Assembly (NCBI GenBank): GCA_025059375.1
Contig: JANXDO010000004.1
Location: forward strand, 142,177 to 206,176
Origin: Candidatus Nezhaarchaeota archaeon
GTDB lineage: Archaea > Thermoproteota > Methanomethylicia > Nezhaarchaeales > WYZ-LMO8
DNA length: 64,000 nt
Direction: 5' to 3'
The position numbers and the translations under genes were made by a program. Positions 17,412-25,871 of the stretch are shown here, piece by piece; the stretch's first letter is position 1, and each line of letters opens with the position of its first letter. The notes under the pieces are model-generated. The model searched no databases and was not told where the DNA came from. It was given only the letters and a program-made list of their open reading frames with translations.

Positions 17412-17720
17412 GTGACTGAAAACAGATGTTACTATTGTGGTAAAGTAATTGAAAGAGAGGAGGATATGATTATGAAGAATGTATCGCTTGGCTACTTTAG
17501 GTCGGAGCGAAAACCATTCCACAGACAATGCTGGAGAAGATATCATAGTATCAAAATTAAAAAGGACATCATAGCCTATGTGGCTCTTGTCATTGTTGCG
17601 TTTATGATATTCGGTGTTTGGTTGTTCCTACTAACCGGCCTTATGGGAATAATCGCATTTATTCTTTGTGTTGTTGTCCTAATAATGCTAGGGGTTGCAT
17701 ATTATCGCATTGAAGAATGA
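17412..17720 (+). CDS. Zinc-ribbon protein with two membrane segments
   Basis: The 102-residue protein starts with a likely zinc site, CYYCGKVIE, completed by HRQC about 30 residues later (C-x2-C...H-x2-C), followed by two adjacent hydrophobic segments (about residues 55-95: IAYVALVIVAFMIFGVWLF and a second). It resembles small archaeal zinc-ribbon membrane proteins of unknown function. It begins with GTG at 17412. An overlapping ATGA joins it to a doubtful downstream frame. Confidence 0.6.
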   Translation: MTENRCYYCGKVIEREEDMIMKNVSLGYFRSERKPFHRQCWRRYHSIKIKKDIIAYVALVIVAFMIFGVWLFLLTGLMGIIAFILCVVVLIMLGVAYYRIEE

Positions 17721-17890
17721 AAGTGTGTAATTATGATGGAGAACTCTTATGGGTGAAGGGGAAGGAGAAAAAGACTGTAAGCATTGCGGAGCACTTAGTG
17801 TTAATGGTAGGTTTAAATCTAACCCCATGCTACAACTCTACCTTTAAACATGACTTGCTGCTCAAGCCACTTCACGGAAGCTCCAATAAC

Positions 17891-18664
17891 TTAGTTAAGG
17901 ATTATGTGACTATAATCCATGAACCTCCCCCGGCAAGGGTTACCTCTACAATATAGAATTCTAGATCTATTCAGTTCATTTGACACGACCACTATCGTTG
18001 AAGACGACATGTGCCACCTTCCACCACTATGATAGCATATGGACCCTCTTCCAACCTCACTTCCATGGTCTGAAGCTATCAGCTTAAGCTTCTCTATGAG
18101 GTCATCTATGCTTGTCGGCTCTAATCTTGAAACGAGCTCTACAGCTCTCCTTCTCCTCATATCCACATATCTAAGCAAGCTCTGAGGAATTTTCTCTCTA
18201 TCCATCCACTCCCTAACCATTAGGCTTGTAACGACATGAAAACCTGGACTTAAGGGTTCCACCTCCATCCTTTCGTCATGGATCACGTGGTACGCTCTCC
18301 TTGAACTCGCTAGTATGAAGTTGCCCCTCTTGTATTCCCCTCTTATAAGTTCTCTCTCAAGGTGATTGAGAGCCTCATCAACCCCTGAAAACGATGACAG
18401 TATGTCTATTAAGAGGAGCCCCCTACTCTTATAGCGTGCCCTATAAGCTCCAAGTGTGCGCTGATCCGTTACTGCCGCGAAAAGCCCTTTCTCATTAAAT
18501 CCAATCCAAGTCCCCCTTAAAGGGTCTACGGGGTGATAGACCTTGAACCTCCCAATAGCAACTCTTGGAGCCTCCTCTCTAAAGCCTACTGGAACGTACC
18601 TGTTGTGCACAGCTATTACTGGGAAGTCTTTGAGGAAGTTATATAGGAGTATGAGGGTACACAT
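17891..18664 (-). CDS. TANGO2/NRDE-family protein (Ntn-hydrolase-like)
   Basis: The 257-residue protein begins MCTLILLYNFLKDFPVIAV and then NRY, matching the family start MC-L...P-ahNRDE. It also has GTWIGFNEKGLFAAVTDQ, the GTWLGv..G-faalTN block. Cys2, exposed after Met removal, is the expected nucleophile position of Ntn-hydrolase folds. The NRDE motif itself is degenerate (NRYV). TANGO2-type proteins have been linked to haem handling and Golgi organisation in eukaryotes; archaeal roles are unknown. The gene stands alone, with a 17-bp tandem repeat just upstream. Confidence 0.75.
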   Translation of the reverse strand: MCTLILLYNFLKDFPVIAVHNRYVPVGFREEAPRVAIGRFKVYHPVDPLRGTWIGFNEKGLFAAVTDQRTLGAYRARYKSRGLLLIDILSSFSGVDEALNHLERELIRGEYKRGNFILASSRRAYHVIHDERMEVEPLSPGFHVVTSLMVREWMDREKIPQSLLRYVDMRRRRAVELVSRLEPTSIDDLIEKLKLIASDHGSEVGRGSICYHSGGRWHMSSSTIVVVSNELNRSRILYCRGNPCRGRFMDYSHIILN

Positions 18665-18695
18665 TACATAGTTCTGTTGCCTTAACCCCTATTTC

Positions 18696-18729
18696 TCTTT
18701 TAAGTATATTAATCTTTTAAGTATATTAA
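18696..18729. repeat. Perfect 17-bp tandem direct repeat in a divergent promoter
   Basis: TCTTTTAAGTATATTAA occurs twice back to back (18696-18712 and 18713-18729). The unit is TATA-like and lies about 30-65 bp upstream of the minus-strand NRDE gene, so it may duplicate a promoter element or a regulator site. Confidence 0.8.
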
Positions 18730-18902
18730 AGCTGATTTTACACTCTTAAATTGAGGTCTACTACCCCCTCCTTGTGCTGCGCTAAGTCCTTGATGAACTT
18801 ATAAACTTCACCTGCTACACTACGTTGGCTGTTGATGGTCATGGAGACTACGCCTCACAAAACACATATTAAAGGTAGATACTATGCTTGCGGCTGTGAG
18901 TG

Positions 18903-19625
18903 ATGGATGTAGTGTCTCAAGTTGATATTGCACCTACAATAGCCAAGATACTCAGCTTTCCGTTTGAATGTGAAGGTAAGCCGATAGAACCTATTGTAGC
19001 CTATGCAAGTGATTCTAGAAGCGTGTACTTAGTCATAGTTGATAGCCTTGGGTTTGAGGAGTACTTGAACTATAAACGTTACTTGCCGTACATCTCGTCA
19101 ATGGAGTCTCAAGGTCTCTTATTACGCTGCTTAAGCTATAGCCACTTAACAACCCCATCCATAGCCACAATACTCTGCGGCTTGAGACCCGAGGTTCATA
19201 GGATAATGAGAACGGAGGATGCATACATGAGGGTAATTAGATGCATGCCAGAAACAGCTCATGAACACGGTCTTAGGGTTGCTATTGTAATGGAGGAGTA
19301 TGGAGCACTATCATTTCAAGGCTTAGTGGACGCTGTTGAACCTATACCTGATAAACCTAATGCATTAAGTTTCGATGAAGAGGCGTGCAGGAGAGCCATG
19401 AACATAGCGAGGGAAATAGATCCAGACCTAATGGTAGTACACTTCAGGTCCCTAGACAAACTTGGCTTTAAACCTGAACCCCTAAACCACTTGGACTCAT
19501 TGTTGAGGAGCTTATCATCACTAAGAAGGGATCTACTGATGCTGGTCTGTGGCGACCATCCACCACACTATAGAACTGATGAAAATCACGTGGCACTAGT
19601 AGCCTTTAAGCCTAATGTGATTTAA
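18903..19625 (+). CDS. Alkaline-phosphatase-superfamily (sulfatase/phosphodiesterase-fold) protein
   Basis: The 240-residue protein matches the core of the alkaline phosphatase superfamily: a metal-binding Asp in VYLVIVDSLG, a nucleophile-like Ser/Thr segment SHLTTPSIATILCGLRP, and C-terminal metal ligands LVCGDHPPHYRTDENHVALV (GDH...H). It is shorter than typical family members (over 400 residues) but keeps the key sites. It probably hydrolyses a phosphate or sulfate ester. Start ATG 18903 follows a TATA-like CATATTAAAGG about 30-40 bp upstream, so the mRNA may be nearly leaderless. An in-frame GTG at 18900 is the alternative. Confidence 0.68.
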   Translation: MDVVSQVDIAPTIAKILSFPFECEGKPIEPIVAYASDSRSVYLVIVDSLGFEEYLNYKRYLPYISSMESQGLLLRCLSYSHLTTPSIATILCGLRPEVHRIMRTEDAYMRVIRCMPETAHEHGLRVAIVMEEYGALSFQGLVDAVEPIPDKPNALSFDEEACRRAMNIAREIDPDLMVVHFRSLDKLGFKPEPLNHLDSLLRSLSSLRRDLLMLVCGDHPPHYRTDENHVALVAFKPNVI

Positions 19626-19828
19626 AGCAAATCAAGATGAACATCAAAGATGCCTCCATAGGCTAGTAGACATGGATGCATCATTAGCACAACTCTGCAG
19701 TAAATTGATGATGAAGCTGAACGCCACATGCTGATACGACATGGCTACCACTTAGCGACTTTCATGGGTTGTGCTCGTACGGTAAAGCTAAAATACCTTG
19801 ATGTGTAATCCTTAATCTGTGAGGTTTA

Positions 19829-20467
19829 ATGACTGAGAAGCAGGCTAGTTCCATTATGGAGACCTCTAAAGCCATCACCAAGACAGTCATCTACGTAATC
19901 CTATACGTAGTCTCATCAGCACTACTCCAATACATATTTACAGGGCTCCTACCATCACTACGCATATACATAGCAGAATACGCAGTTTACGCACAGATAC
20001 TCCTAGCTTTAGCATTTGGTTACCTCATAGTTAACGGGGTAGCCAGCATATTTTACTGGTCAATGAGAACTAGGTATGATCACTCAACAGCAGCTGCCAT
20101 TAGGAACGTTGTGAAGATTATAGGTGTAGGAGCACTAGTAGCTTCAATAGCAGGTGGTGTTGCTGGAGGGGCAGCTGGAGTAGCTCTCGGCGGCTTTCTA
20201 GGCATGGTAGTAGGATTCGCCTCTCAACAAGTTCTAGGACAAGCAATAGCAGGATTATTCTTGCTCATAGCTAGACCATTCAAGATAGGAGATCACGTTG
20301 TAGCAGCAGGTGAAGAAGGAATTGTTAACGACGTAGCCACCCTCTTTACTAGAATAGTTAAGTCTGATGGCAATGAGGTGCTAATACCAAACACTTCAAT
20401 CATTGGAGGAAAAATATACTTGAAACCCAAGCAAACTCAAGCCAGCTCCCACAAACCATCAACATGA
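19829..20467 (+). CDS. Small MscS-family mechanosensitive channel
   Basis: The 212-residue protein has an N-terminal membrane part and then the MscS core: a Gly/Ala-rich pore helix (AGGVAGGAAGVALGGFLGM), GFASQQVLGQAIAGLFLL and the beta domain entry RPFKIGDHV, followed by NEVLIPNTSIIGG. It ends soon after the beta domain, lacking the C-terminal alpha/beta cage of E. coli MscS (286 residues). It should release solutes on hypo-osmotic shock. It is a single-gene unit with no evident partners. Confidence 0.85.
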   Translation: MTEKQASSIMETSKAITKTVIYVILYVVSSALLQYIFTGLLPSLRIYIAEYAVYAQILLALAFGYLIVNGVASIFYWSMRTRYDHSTAAAIRNVVKIIGVGALVASIAGGVAGGAAGVALGGFLGMVVGFASQQVLGQAIAGLFLLIARPFKIGDHVVAAGEEGIVNDVATLFTRIVKSDGNEVLIPNTSIIGGKIYLKPKQTQASSHKPST

Positions 20468-20492
20468 ACGCTGAGGAATCAGGCATTTAAGA

Positions 20493-21653
20493 TTATGGAG
20501 CTAAGTAGCTTATCGCCGTCGATCCCTCCATCACCTCTAATTCTTCTCCAAGAAACGACTTTAACCATTGAAGCGCTACTTGGGGGCTTGGAGCATGTTT
20601 AGGTGGATGCTTAAAGTAGTATGCGCATATTTCGGGTATGGGGCCGTTAAGCCCCCTATCCATGGCCACTTTCGCTAACCTAATCACGTCTATCATAGCT
20701 CCAGCAAACATAGACTTATCATCGACCTTAAGCTTGACGTCAAGCTCCACGCCGAAGTTGGCGAAGCTCAACCCTCTAATGTATATGTAGCATACCTTAG
20801 TATTCCCTAGAAAAGGCACATAGTCGCTGGGTCCAATCCTAACGCAACCACTACTCTCTAAGTCAAAGCCTTCTGGAACTATACTTGTTACAGCTCTCGT
20901 CTTACTTATTCTCTTACTCTTGAGCCTATCCTCAACAGTCATGTTCAGGAAGTCAGTGTTACCACCGATATTCAATTGATAAGTCTCAAGTATCTTAACC
21001 CCCCTATCTCTGAATAGTGAGACTAATGCTGTGTGAAGTATCGTCGCCCCAAGCTGACCCTTAATGTCATCTCCAAGTAATGGCAGTCTAGCCTCACGAT
21101 ACCTATTAGGCCAATAACCACTGGGGTCACTAGCTATGAAGACGGGTATACCATTCACAAACGCAGCTCCAGCCTCAACAGTAGCTTCAGCATAGAATCT
21201 AGTTGCCTCCTCACTTCCAACTGGAAGTAAGTTAACAACTACTTCAGCGCCGGAGCCCTTAATCTCGTCAACAACATAGTCCAAGCTAACATCCATGCTG
21301 TGAGGCTTAAAGCAGTCAACCATGTGAGGAGCAACACCATCAAGGACAGGTCCAGGCTTAACCTCAACACCAAGCTTAGGCACGTCAGCAAACCTACCAG
21401 TGATATTTGGATAAGCAAAAATAGCTTCACTTAAATCCTTACCAATTTTCTCCACAGACACGTCAAAAGCAGCTACAAACTCTATATCACCAACATGATA
21501 GCCTCCAAGCTTAGTATGAAGAAGCCCGGGCACCTCAGCATCATCATCGACACTCCTGTAGTAGTACACTCCCTGCACAAGAGCTGAAGCACAATTACCC
21601 ACACCTATTAGAGCAACCCTAACATTACCCACGAAAGTCACCCGCATATTCAC
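20493..21653 (-). CDS. ino1: Myo-inositol-1(3)-phosphate synthase
   Basis: The 386-residue protein has the NAD-binding start VRVALIGVGNCASALVQG, the family blocks GDIEFVAAFDVS, NGIPVFIASDP, LLGDDIKGQLGATILH and LNIGGNTDFLNM, and a catalytic-lysine-rich C-terminal half. It converts glucose-6-phosphate to inositol phosphate for archaeal inositol phospholipids and, in hyperthermophiles, di-myo-inositol phosphate solute. It is divergent from a PadR regulator across 59 bp, so that regulator may control it. Confidence 0.92.
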   Translation of the reverse strand: MNMRVTFVGNVRVALIGVGNCASALVQGVYYYRSVDDDAEVPGLLHTKLGGYHVGDIEFVAAFDVSVEKIGKDLSEAIFAYPNITGRFADVPKLGVEVKPGPVLDGVAPHMVDCFKPHSMDVSLDYVVDEIKGSGAEVVVNLLPVGSEEATRFYAEATVEAGAAFVNGIPVFIASDPSGYWPNRYREARLPLLGDDIKGQLGATILHTALVSLFRDRGVKILETYQLNIGGNTDFLNMTVEDRLKSKRISKTRAVTSIVPEGFDLESSGCVRIGPSDYVPFLGNTKVCYIYIRGLSFANFGVELDVKLKVDDKSMFAGAMIDVIRLAKVAMDRGLNGPIPEICAYYFKHPPKHAPSPQVALQWLKSFLGEELEVMEGSTAISYLAP

Positions 21654-21712
21654 TGGCGTAAATATACTAACAACTTATATTCAAGCAGATAAATATATTT
21701 TCTCCGAAAACA

Positions 21713-22027
21713 ATGACAGAATCGAAAGCCCTACGAAGATTAAGAGACAAACTAACAAAAGAGAACCTCTGGCTCTACATAATAAGGGAGCTAGCAGAGA
21801 AGCCCATGTACGCATACCAAGTCAAGGTTACCTTGAAGGAGAAGTACAACATCGATGCAGCCACCGTAACCGTATATACAGTCCTATACAGGATGGAGAG
21901 GGAGGGGCTAATAACTAAGGTTAAGGTTAATGAGGACAAGCTATACAAGCCAACGGATGAAGGGTTAAAGCAATTTGAGATGGGTCTCACGCTCATAAGT
22001 GAAGTCATGGAGAAGCTACGTAGATAA
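21713..22027 (+). CDS. PadR-family transcriptional regulator
   Basis: The 104-residue protein fits the short PadR type: wHTH with ELAEKPMYAYQVKVTLKE, VYTVLYRMEREGLI and the wing KLYKPTDEGLKQ. It should bind DNA as a dimer, sometimes with an aromatic or hydrophobic ligand. The gene lies between inositol-phosphate synthase (divergent, 59 bp) and the molybdenum enzyme (119 bp downstream, same strand), so either could be its target. TATA-like AAATATAT at 21691-21698 lies in the divergent gap. PadR proteins often sense phenolic compounds, which is notable given the next gene. Confidence 0.88.
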   Translation: MTESKALRRLRDKLTKENLWLYIIRELAEKPMYAYQVKVTLKEKYNIDAATVTVYTVLYRMEREGLITKVKVNEDKLYKPTDEGLKQFEMGLTLISEVMEKLRR

Positions 22028-22145
22028 CTCATAGCCTTAGAGCTTAATTAAGCTAATGCGCCCCCTACTTAGTTTTAAAGACAAGCTTTTTAAGTGCACT
22101 TAGAAAGTAAATAACCACTTATACTCTAGAAGGGGTCTACACCGT

Positions 22146-24779
22146 ATGTGTGTGGAAAGAGTGGAAAGAAGCGATGAAATGAAGATATGCTACATAAGCC
22201 ACGGGCTCGGTGGCGTTGGAAGCTCAGCAGAACCTCTTGAAGCTCACGTTAAAAACGGTAAGATAATAAGGATTAGACCTGTTTACTTCAAGGGTGTTAG
22301 ACTATACGAGATAAGAGCGAGGGGTAAGGTCTTCACTCAACCACCAAAAAGCTTACCATACTGGGTTAGCTTAGCATACAAGAAGCGAACATTCTCACCA
22401 AATAGAGTCCTATACCCACTAAAGAGAGTAGACTTTGATCCCAATGCCCCCCCAGAAAGAAGAAACACGCAGAATAGAGGTAAGAGCCCCTTCGTGAGGA
22501 TATCGTGGGAGGAGGCAATAGACATAATCGTTAAGGAGCTTAAGAGAATCAAGGAGAAGTACGGCTTGAGAGCTGTTCTAGTTCAAGATGACGGTCACGG
22601 TCAATGTGGCTTCATACAGACCCCCCACGGCATACACCATGAGCTATTCCGCTACCTAGGAGAGTGGACAATGCAGGTAAGGAACCCGGATAGCTGGGAG
22701 GGCTGGTACTGGGGTGCAAAGCACGTATGGGGTATGGAAGGGCTACATGCAGGACTACCTCATCAAGACGCAATATTCGACGATATACTCGAGAACTGTG
22801 AAGTGCTCATCTTCACAGGCTGCGATCCCGAGACAACTGTAGCTGGATTTGCAGGACAAATAGGCTCAGTAATGTGCAACTGGATAAAAGAAGCTGGAAT
22901 AAAGATAATAGCTATAGCGCCAGACTGCAACTTCGCCACAGCCATTCACGCTGACAAGTGGATACCAATAAGACCCAATACCGATGCAGCCCTCTACCTG
23001 GCAATAGCTTACGTCTGGATAAAGGAGGGGACCTACGACAAGAAATTCCTAGAGACTCATACAATAGGGTTCGAGGAGTTTAAGAGGTACGTGATTGGTG
23101 AGGAGGACGGGGTACCTAAGACCCCTGAATGGGCCGAGAGGATCACAGGGGTCCCAGCTAGAATTATAAAGGCTCTAGCTAGAGTATGGGCAAAGAAGAG
23201 GACATCAATAGCAAACTTCTTTGGAGGACCCAAAATAAGAGGACCATACTCACACGAACCTGCAAGGCTAGAGGTCATAGTTTTAGCAATGCAAGGGCTC
23301 GGTAAACCTGGAAGACAATTCTTGAGAGGATTCTACATGGCTGCTACCGGAAAGAGGATTGCACCAATACCACAATACCCAGACATTACTGGGACATTCG
23401 TCGGCAACCCGCTAGCTAGATACACCGTTACATGTGCTGACGCACCCTACATAGTCCCCAAGGTCCTGGTACACGAAGCAATACTTAACCCACCAATAAC
23501 TTGGTATGGCACTGGGGCGATAGCCGACACCAGAGAGAATCAATTCCGTAAATACGTATTTCCACCACCAGGTCATCCAGGGATACGAGCAATATGGAAC
23601 GCAAATTGCTGCTACATAACCTGCTGGAACAAGAAGGTTCTAGATGCCTATAGAAGCCCCAACATAGAGTTCGTGGTAGCTATAACACCATGGCTTGAAA
23701 ACGAGGCCATATACGCCGACATAATACTACCAGCTCAAACGATACTGGAACACGAAGACATGATACTCTCAACTAGATCAGCTGTGAGCGCAGTCACCTA
23801 TCAAGATAAGTGTATTGAACCATTAGGTGAATCAAAGAGCGACTACGAGATAGCACGCTTAATAGCAGAGAAGATGGGTATAGGAGATAAATTCCCACCA
23901 CCAGAGCAACTCATGAAGCAGCTGTATGAGAGAATGTGGCCAAAAGTCAAGTATGGAATAAGCTGGGAAGAATTCAAGAACAAGAGGAAGATTGTGGTTG
24001 CCGATCACCCAACGTGGGAGGAGTGGAAGAGAATACAGAAGGATATAGAGGCTAAGTACGGCTTGACCTGGGGCTCAAGACCAGGGTTGACGTGGTTCTA
24101 CGAGCTACCAGAAGGTAAGGGGCTAGAAACTCCAACAGGAAAGCTAGAGATAGTATCAACAGGCTTAGCTAAGCACTTCCCAGACGATGCTGAGAGACCA
24201 TCAATGCCACGCTGGATATCATATGGTGAAACTCATCAAGAGAGCCTATTCCACCCAAGAGCCAAGAAGTACCCATTAATCCTAATGTCGAATCACCCAA
24301 GGTGGAGGTTCCACGCTCAAGGCGACGACGTAACTTGGATCAGAGAAATACCTACAGCAAAGATTAAGGGTCCAGATGGCTACTACTATGAGCCCGTATG
24401 GATACACCCAATGGATGCAGCTAAGAGAGGAATAAAGCATGGCGATATAGTTAGAGTATACAATGAGAGAGGGTCAGTACTATGCGCAGCTTACGTGACT
24501 GAGAGGATAATACCTGGAGCTGTCCACGTGCACCATGGATCCAGAGCTGACTTAATATCAATAGATCCACTAATAGATAGAGGAGGAGCCATAGACCTAA
24601 TAGTCCCTGAGAAGCCGACATCAAAGAACACTGTAGGTCAAGTATGTAGTGGAGTCCTAGTTGAAGTGGAGAAAGTAGACATATTCGAGCTTATGAAGCA
24701 GTACCCCGAATCATTTAAGAGAATGTTGCACCCCGATGTTGGGGTATGTCGCGACACCTGGATTAAGGAGGTGGCATGA
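22146..24779 (+). CDS. Molybdopterin oxidoreductase, pyrogallol-phloroglucinol transhydroxylase-like large subunit
   Basis: This is an 877-residue DMSO-reductase-family catalytic subunit without the usual N-terminal Fe-S motif and without a Tat signal, both as in Pelobacter transhydroxylase AthL. The segment HDNPDSWEGW-like (here RNPDSWEGWYWGAKHVWG) carries Asp182-Ser183, equivalent to the Asp and Mo-ligand Ser of AthL, and His151 lies at the position of its active-site His. Other shared blocks are DPETT, ADIILPAQT, RPSMPRW and RGSVLCAAYVTE. It likely hydroxylates, dehydroxylates or oxidises a small substrate in the cytoplasm. The start is uncertain: ATG 22146 or ATG 22179; a 9-bp tandem repeat lies between them. 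Confidence 0.85.
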   Translation: MCVERVERSDEMKICYISHGLGGVGSSAEPLEAHVKNGKIIRIRPVYFKGVRLYEIRARGKVFTQPPKSLPYWVSLAYKKRTFSPNRVLYPLKRVDFDPNAPPERRNTQNRGKSPFVRISWEEAIDIIVKELKRIKEKYGLRAVLVQDDGHGQCGFIQTPHGIHHELFRYLGEWTMQVRNPDSWEGWYWGAKHVWGMEGLHAGLPHQDAIFDDILENCEVLIFTGCDPETTVAGFAGQIGSVMCNWIKEAGIKIIAIAPDCNFATAIHADKWIPIRPNTDAALYLAIAYVWIKEGTYDKKFLETHTIGFEEFKRYVIGEEDGVPKTPEWAERITGVPARIIKALARVWAKKRTSIANFFGGPKIRGPYSHEPARLEVIVLAMQGLGKPGRQFLRGFYMAATGKRIAPIPQYPDITGTFVGNPLARYTVTCADAPYIVPKVLVHEAILNPPITWYGTGAIADTRENQFRKYVFPPPGHPGIRAIWNANCCYITCWNKKVLDAYRSPNIEFVVAITPWLENEAIYADIILPAQTILEHEDMILSTRSAVSAVTYQDKCIEPLGESKSDYEIARLIAEKMGIGDKFPPPEQLMKQLYERMWPKVKYGISWEEFKNKRKIVVADHPTWEEWKRIQKDIEAKYGLTWGSRPGLTWFYELPEGKGLETPTGKLEIVSTGLAKHFPDDAERPSMPRWISYGETHQESLFHPRAKKYPLILMSNHPRWRFHAQGDDVTWIREIPTAKIKGPDGYYYEPVWIHPMDAAKRGIKHGDIVRVYNERGSVLCAAYVTERIIPGAVHVHHGSRADLISIDPLIDRGGAIDLIVPEKPTSKNTVGQVCSGVLVEVEKVDIFELMKQYPESFKRMLHPDVGVCRDTWIKEVA

Positions 24780-24780
24780 A

Positions 24781-25659
24781 GTGGGCAAGGTCTTCGTTAT
24801 AGACATCTCTAAATGCAATGGATGCTACGATTGTCAAATAGCGTGCAAGGACGAGCATGTCGACAATGACTGGAGCCCATACACTAAACCTCAACCAGAT
24901 ACAGGACACTTCTGGCTTAAGATATTTGAGTTTGAGAGGGGCACGATACCCAAGGTAAAGGTAACATACATACCACGCATATGCATGCACTGCGATAATG
25001 CTCCATGCATCAATGCCTGCCCGATAGGTGCAATAGTAAAGAGGCAGGATGGCATAGTCCTAATAGATCCGCAGAAGTGTAATGGATGTAGAAAATGCAT
25101 TCCAGCCTGTCCATATCAAGCGATATACTTCAATGACGCCCTCAACATAGCTCAAAAATGCACTGCATGTGCTCACTTAGTTGACGGTAAGGATCCATAC
25201 ATTAAGATTCCAAGATGCGTTGACATATGCCCACACGACGCCATAAAGTTCGGAGATGAAGAAGAGCTTAAAGAGCTAATAGCAAAAGCTGAAACTTTAA
25301 ATCCAGAATTTGAGGGCAAGAGACCATTCGCGATAAGCACATCAGAGAACAAGTACAAACCTAGAGTCTACTACCTAAACCTCCCAAGACCATTCATAGC
25401 TGGAGCAGTTTACGATCCCGACGTTGATGAGTGCGTCGAGGGGGCAAAGGTAACAGCTATAGACGAGCAAACAGGAAAGAAGTGTAAGACTGAAACAGAT
25501 GAGTTTGGAGACTTCTGGTTTAAAGAGCTTGAATGGAACCATAGCTACACCATTAAGATAGAGAAAGAGGGCTACGAAACGTGGATACTTGATGGAGTAA
25601 GAACGGAAAAGGATGTCAATCTGGGAGACATACCAATAATAAGAAAAGCAAGAAAATAA
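24781..25659 (+). CDS. Fe-S electron-transfer subunit with C-terminal beta-sandwich, transhydroxylase small-subunit-like
   Basis: The 292-residue protein has four cysteine sets: CNGCYDCQIAC, CMHCDNAPCINAC, CNGCRKCIPAC and CTAC...PRCVDIC, enough for four [4Fe-4S] clusters. A linker (KPRVYYLNLPRP) leads to a C-terminal Cna_B/transthyretin-like domain, CVEGAKVTAID...FGDFWFKEL...YTIKIEKEGY. This linker and extra domain are the hallmark of the transhydroxylase small subunit. I chose GTG 24781 because AAGGAGGTGG ends 7 bases before it and the preceding gene stops at 24779; the longer frame overlaps that gene. It passes electrons to or from the Mo subunit. Confidence 0.87.
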   Translation: MGKVFVIDISKCNGCYDCQIACKDEHVDNDWSPYTKPQPDTGHFWLKIFEFERGTIPKVKVTYIPRICMHCDNAPCINACPIGAIVKRQDGIVLIDPQKCNGCRKCIPACPYQAIYFNDALNIAQKCTACAHLVDGKDPYIKIPRCVDICPHDAIKFGDEEELKELIAKAETLNPEFEGKRPFAISTSENKYKPRVYYLNLPRPFIAGAVYDPDVDECVEGAKVTAIDEQTGKKCKTETDEFGDFWFKELEWNHSYTIKIEKEGYETWILDGVRTEKDVNLGDIPIIRKARK

Positions 25660-25675
25660 GCTTAAACATAATCAC

Positions 25676-25701
25676 ATCTTTTTAAGAGATCTTTTTAAGA
25701 G
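25676..25701. repeat. Perfect 13-bp tandem repeat after the Mo-enzyme operon
   Basis: ATCTTTTTAAGAG occurs twice in tandem (25676-25688 and 25689-25701), starting 16 bp past the Fe-S subunit stop. Each unit has a T5 run, so the pair may act as a double intrinsic terminator. Confidence 0.7.
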
Positions 25702-25871
25702 AGCCCTCACCACCCAATCCATCCAATTATCGATTGCACAAAACTAAACCGCGGCATCAACCGTCATCGTGATTTACCTAGCACCAGCAAGTTAAACACG
25801 CCAAAGCTGATCTTCTACACAAACAAAATAAAGCTTCTATGCTGCAATTGTCATTTAAGAGGTTGTCTCAC

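Noticed and set aside
17717..17956. 79-residue plus-strand frame overlapping the zinc-ribbon gene stop and the end of the NRDE gene
   Set aside because: It runs into the coding end of the minus-strand NRDE gene and has no recognisable domain. A 32-codon frame at 17749 with CKHCGA suggests a possible second zinc ribbon, but both are too weak to call.
19690..19760. Possible C/D box RNA (ATGATGA followed by CTGA twice)
   Set aside because: The first CTGA is only two bases after the C-like box, leaving no room for a guide, and no terminal stem is visible.
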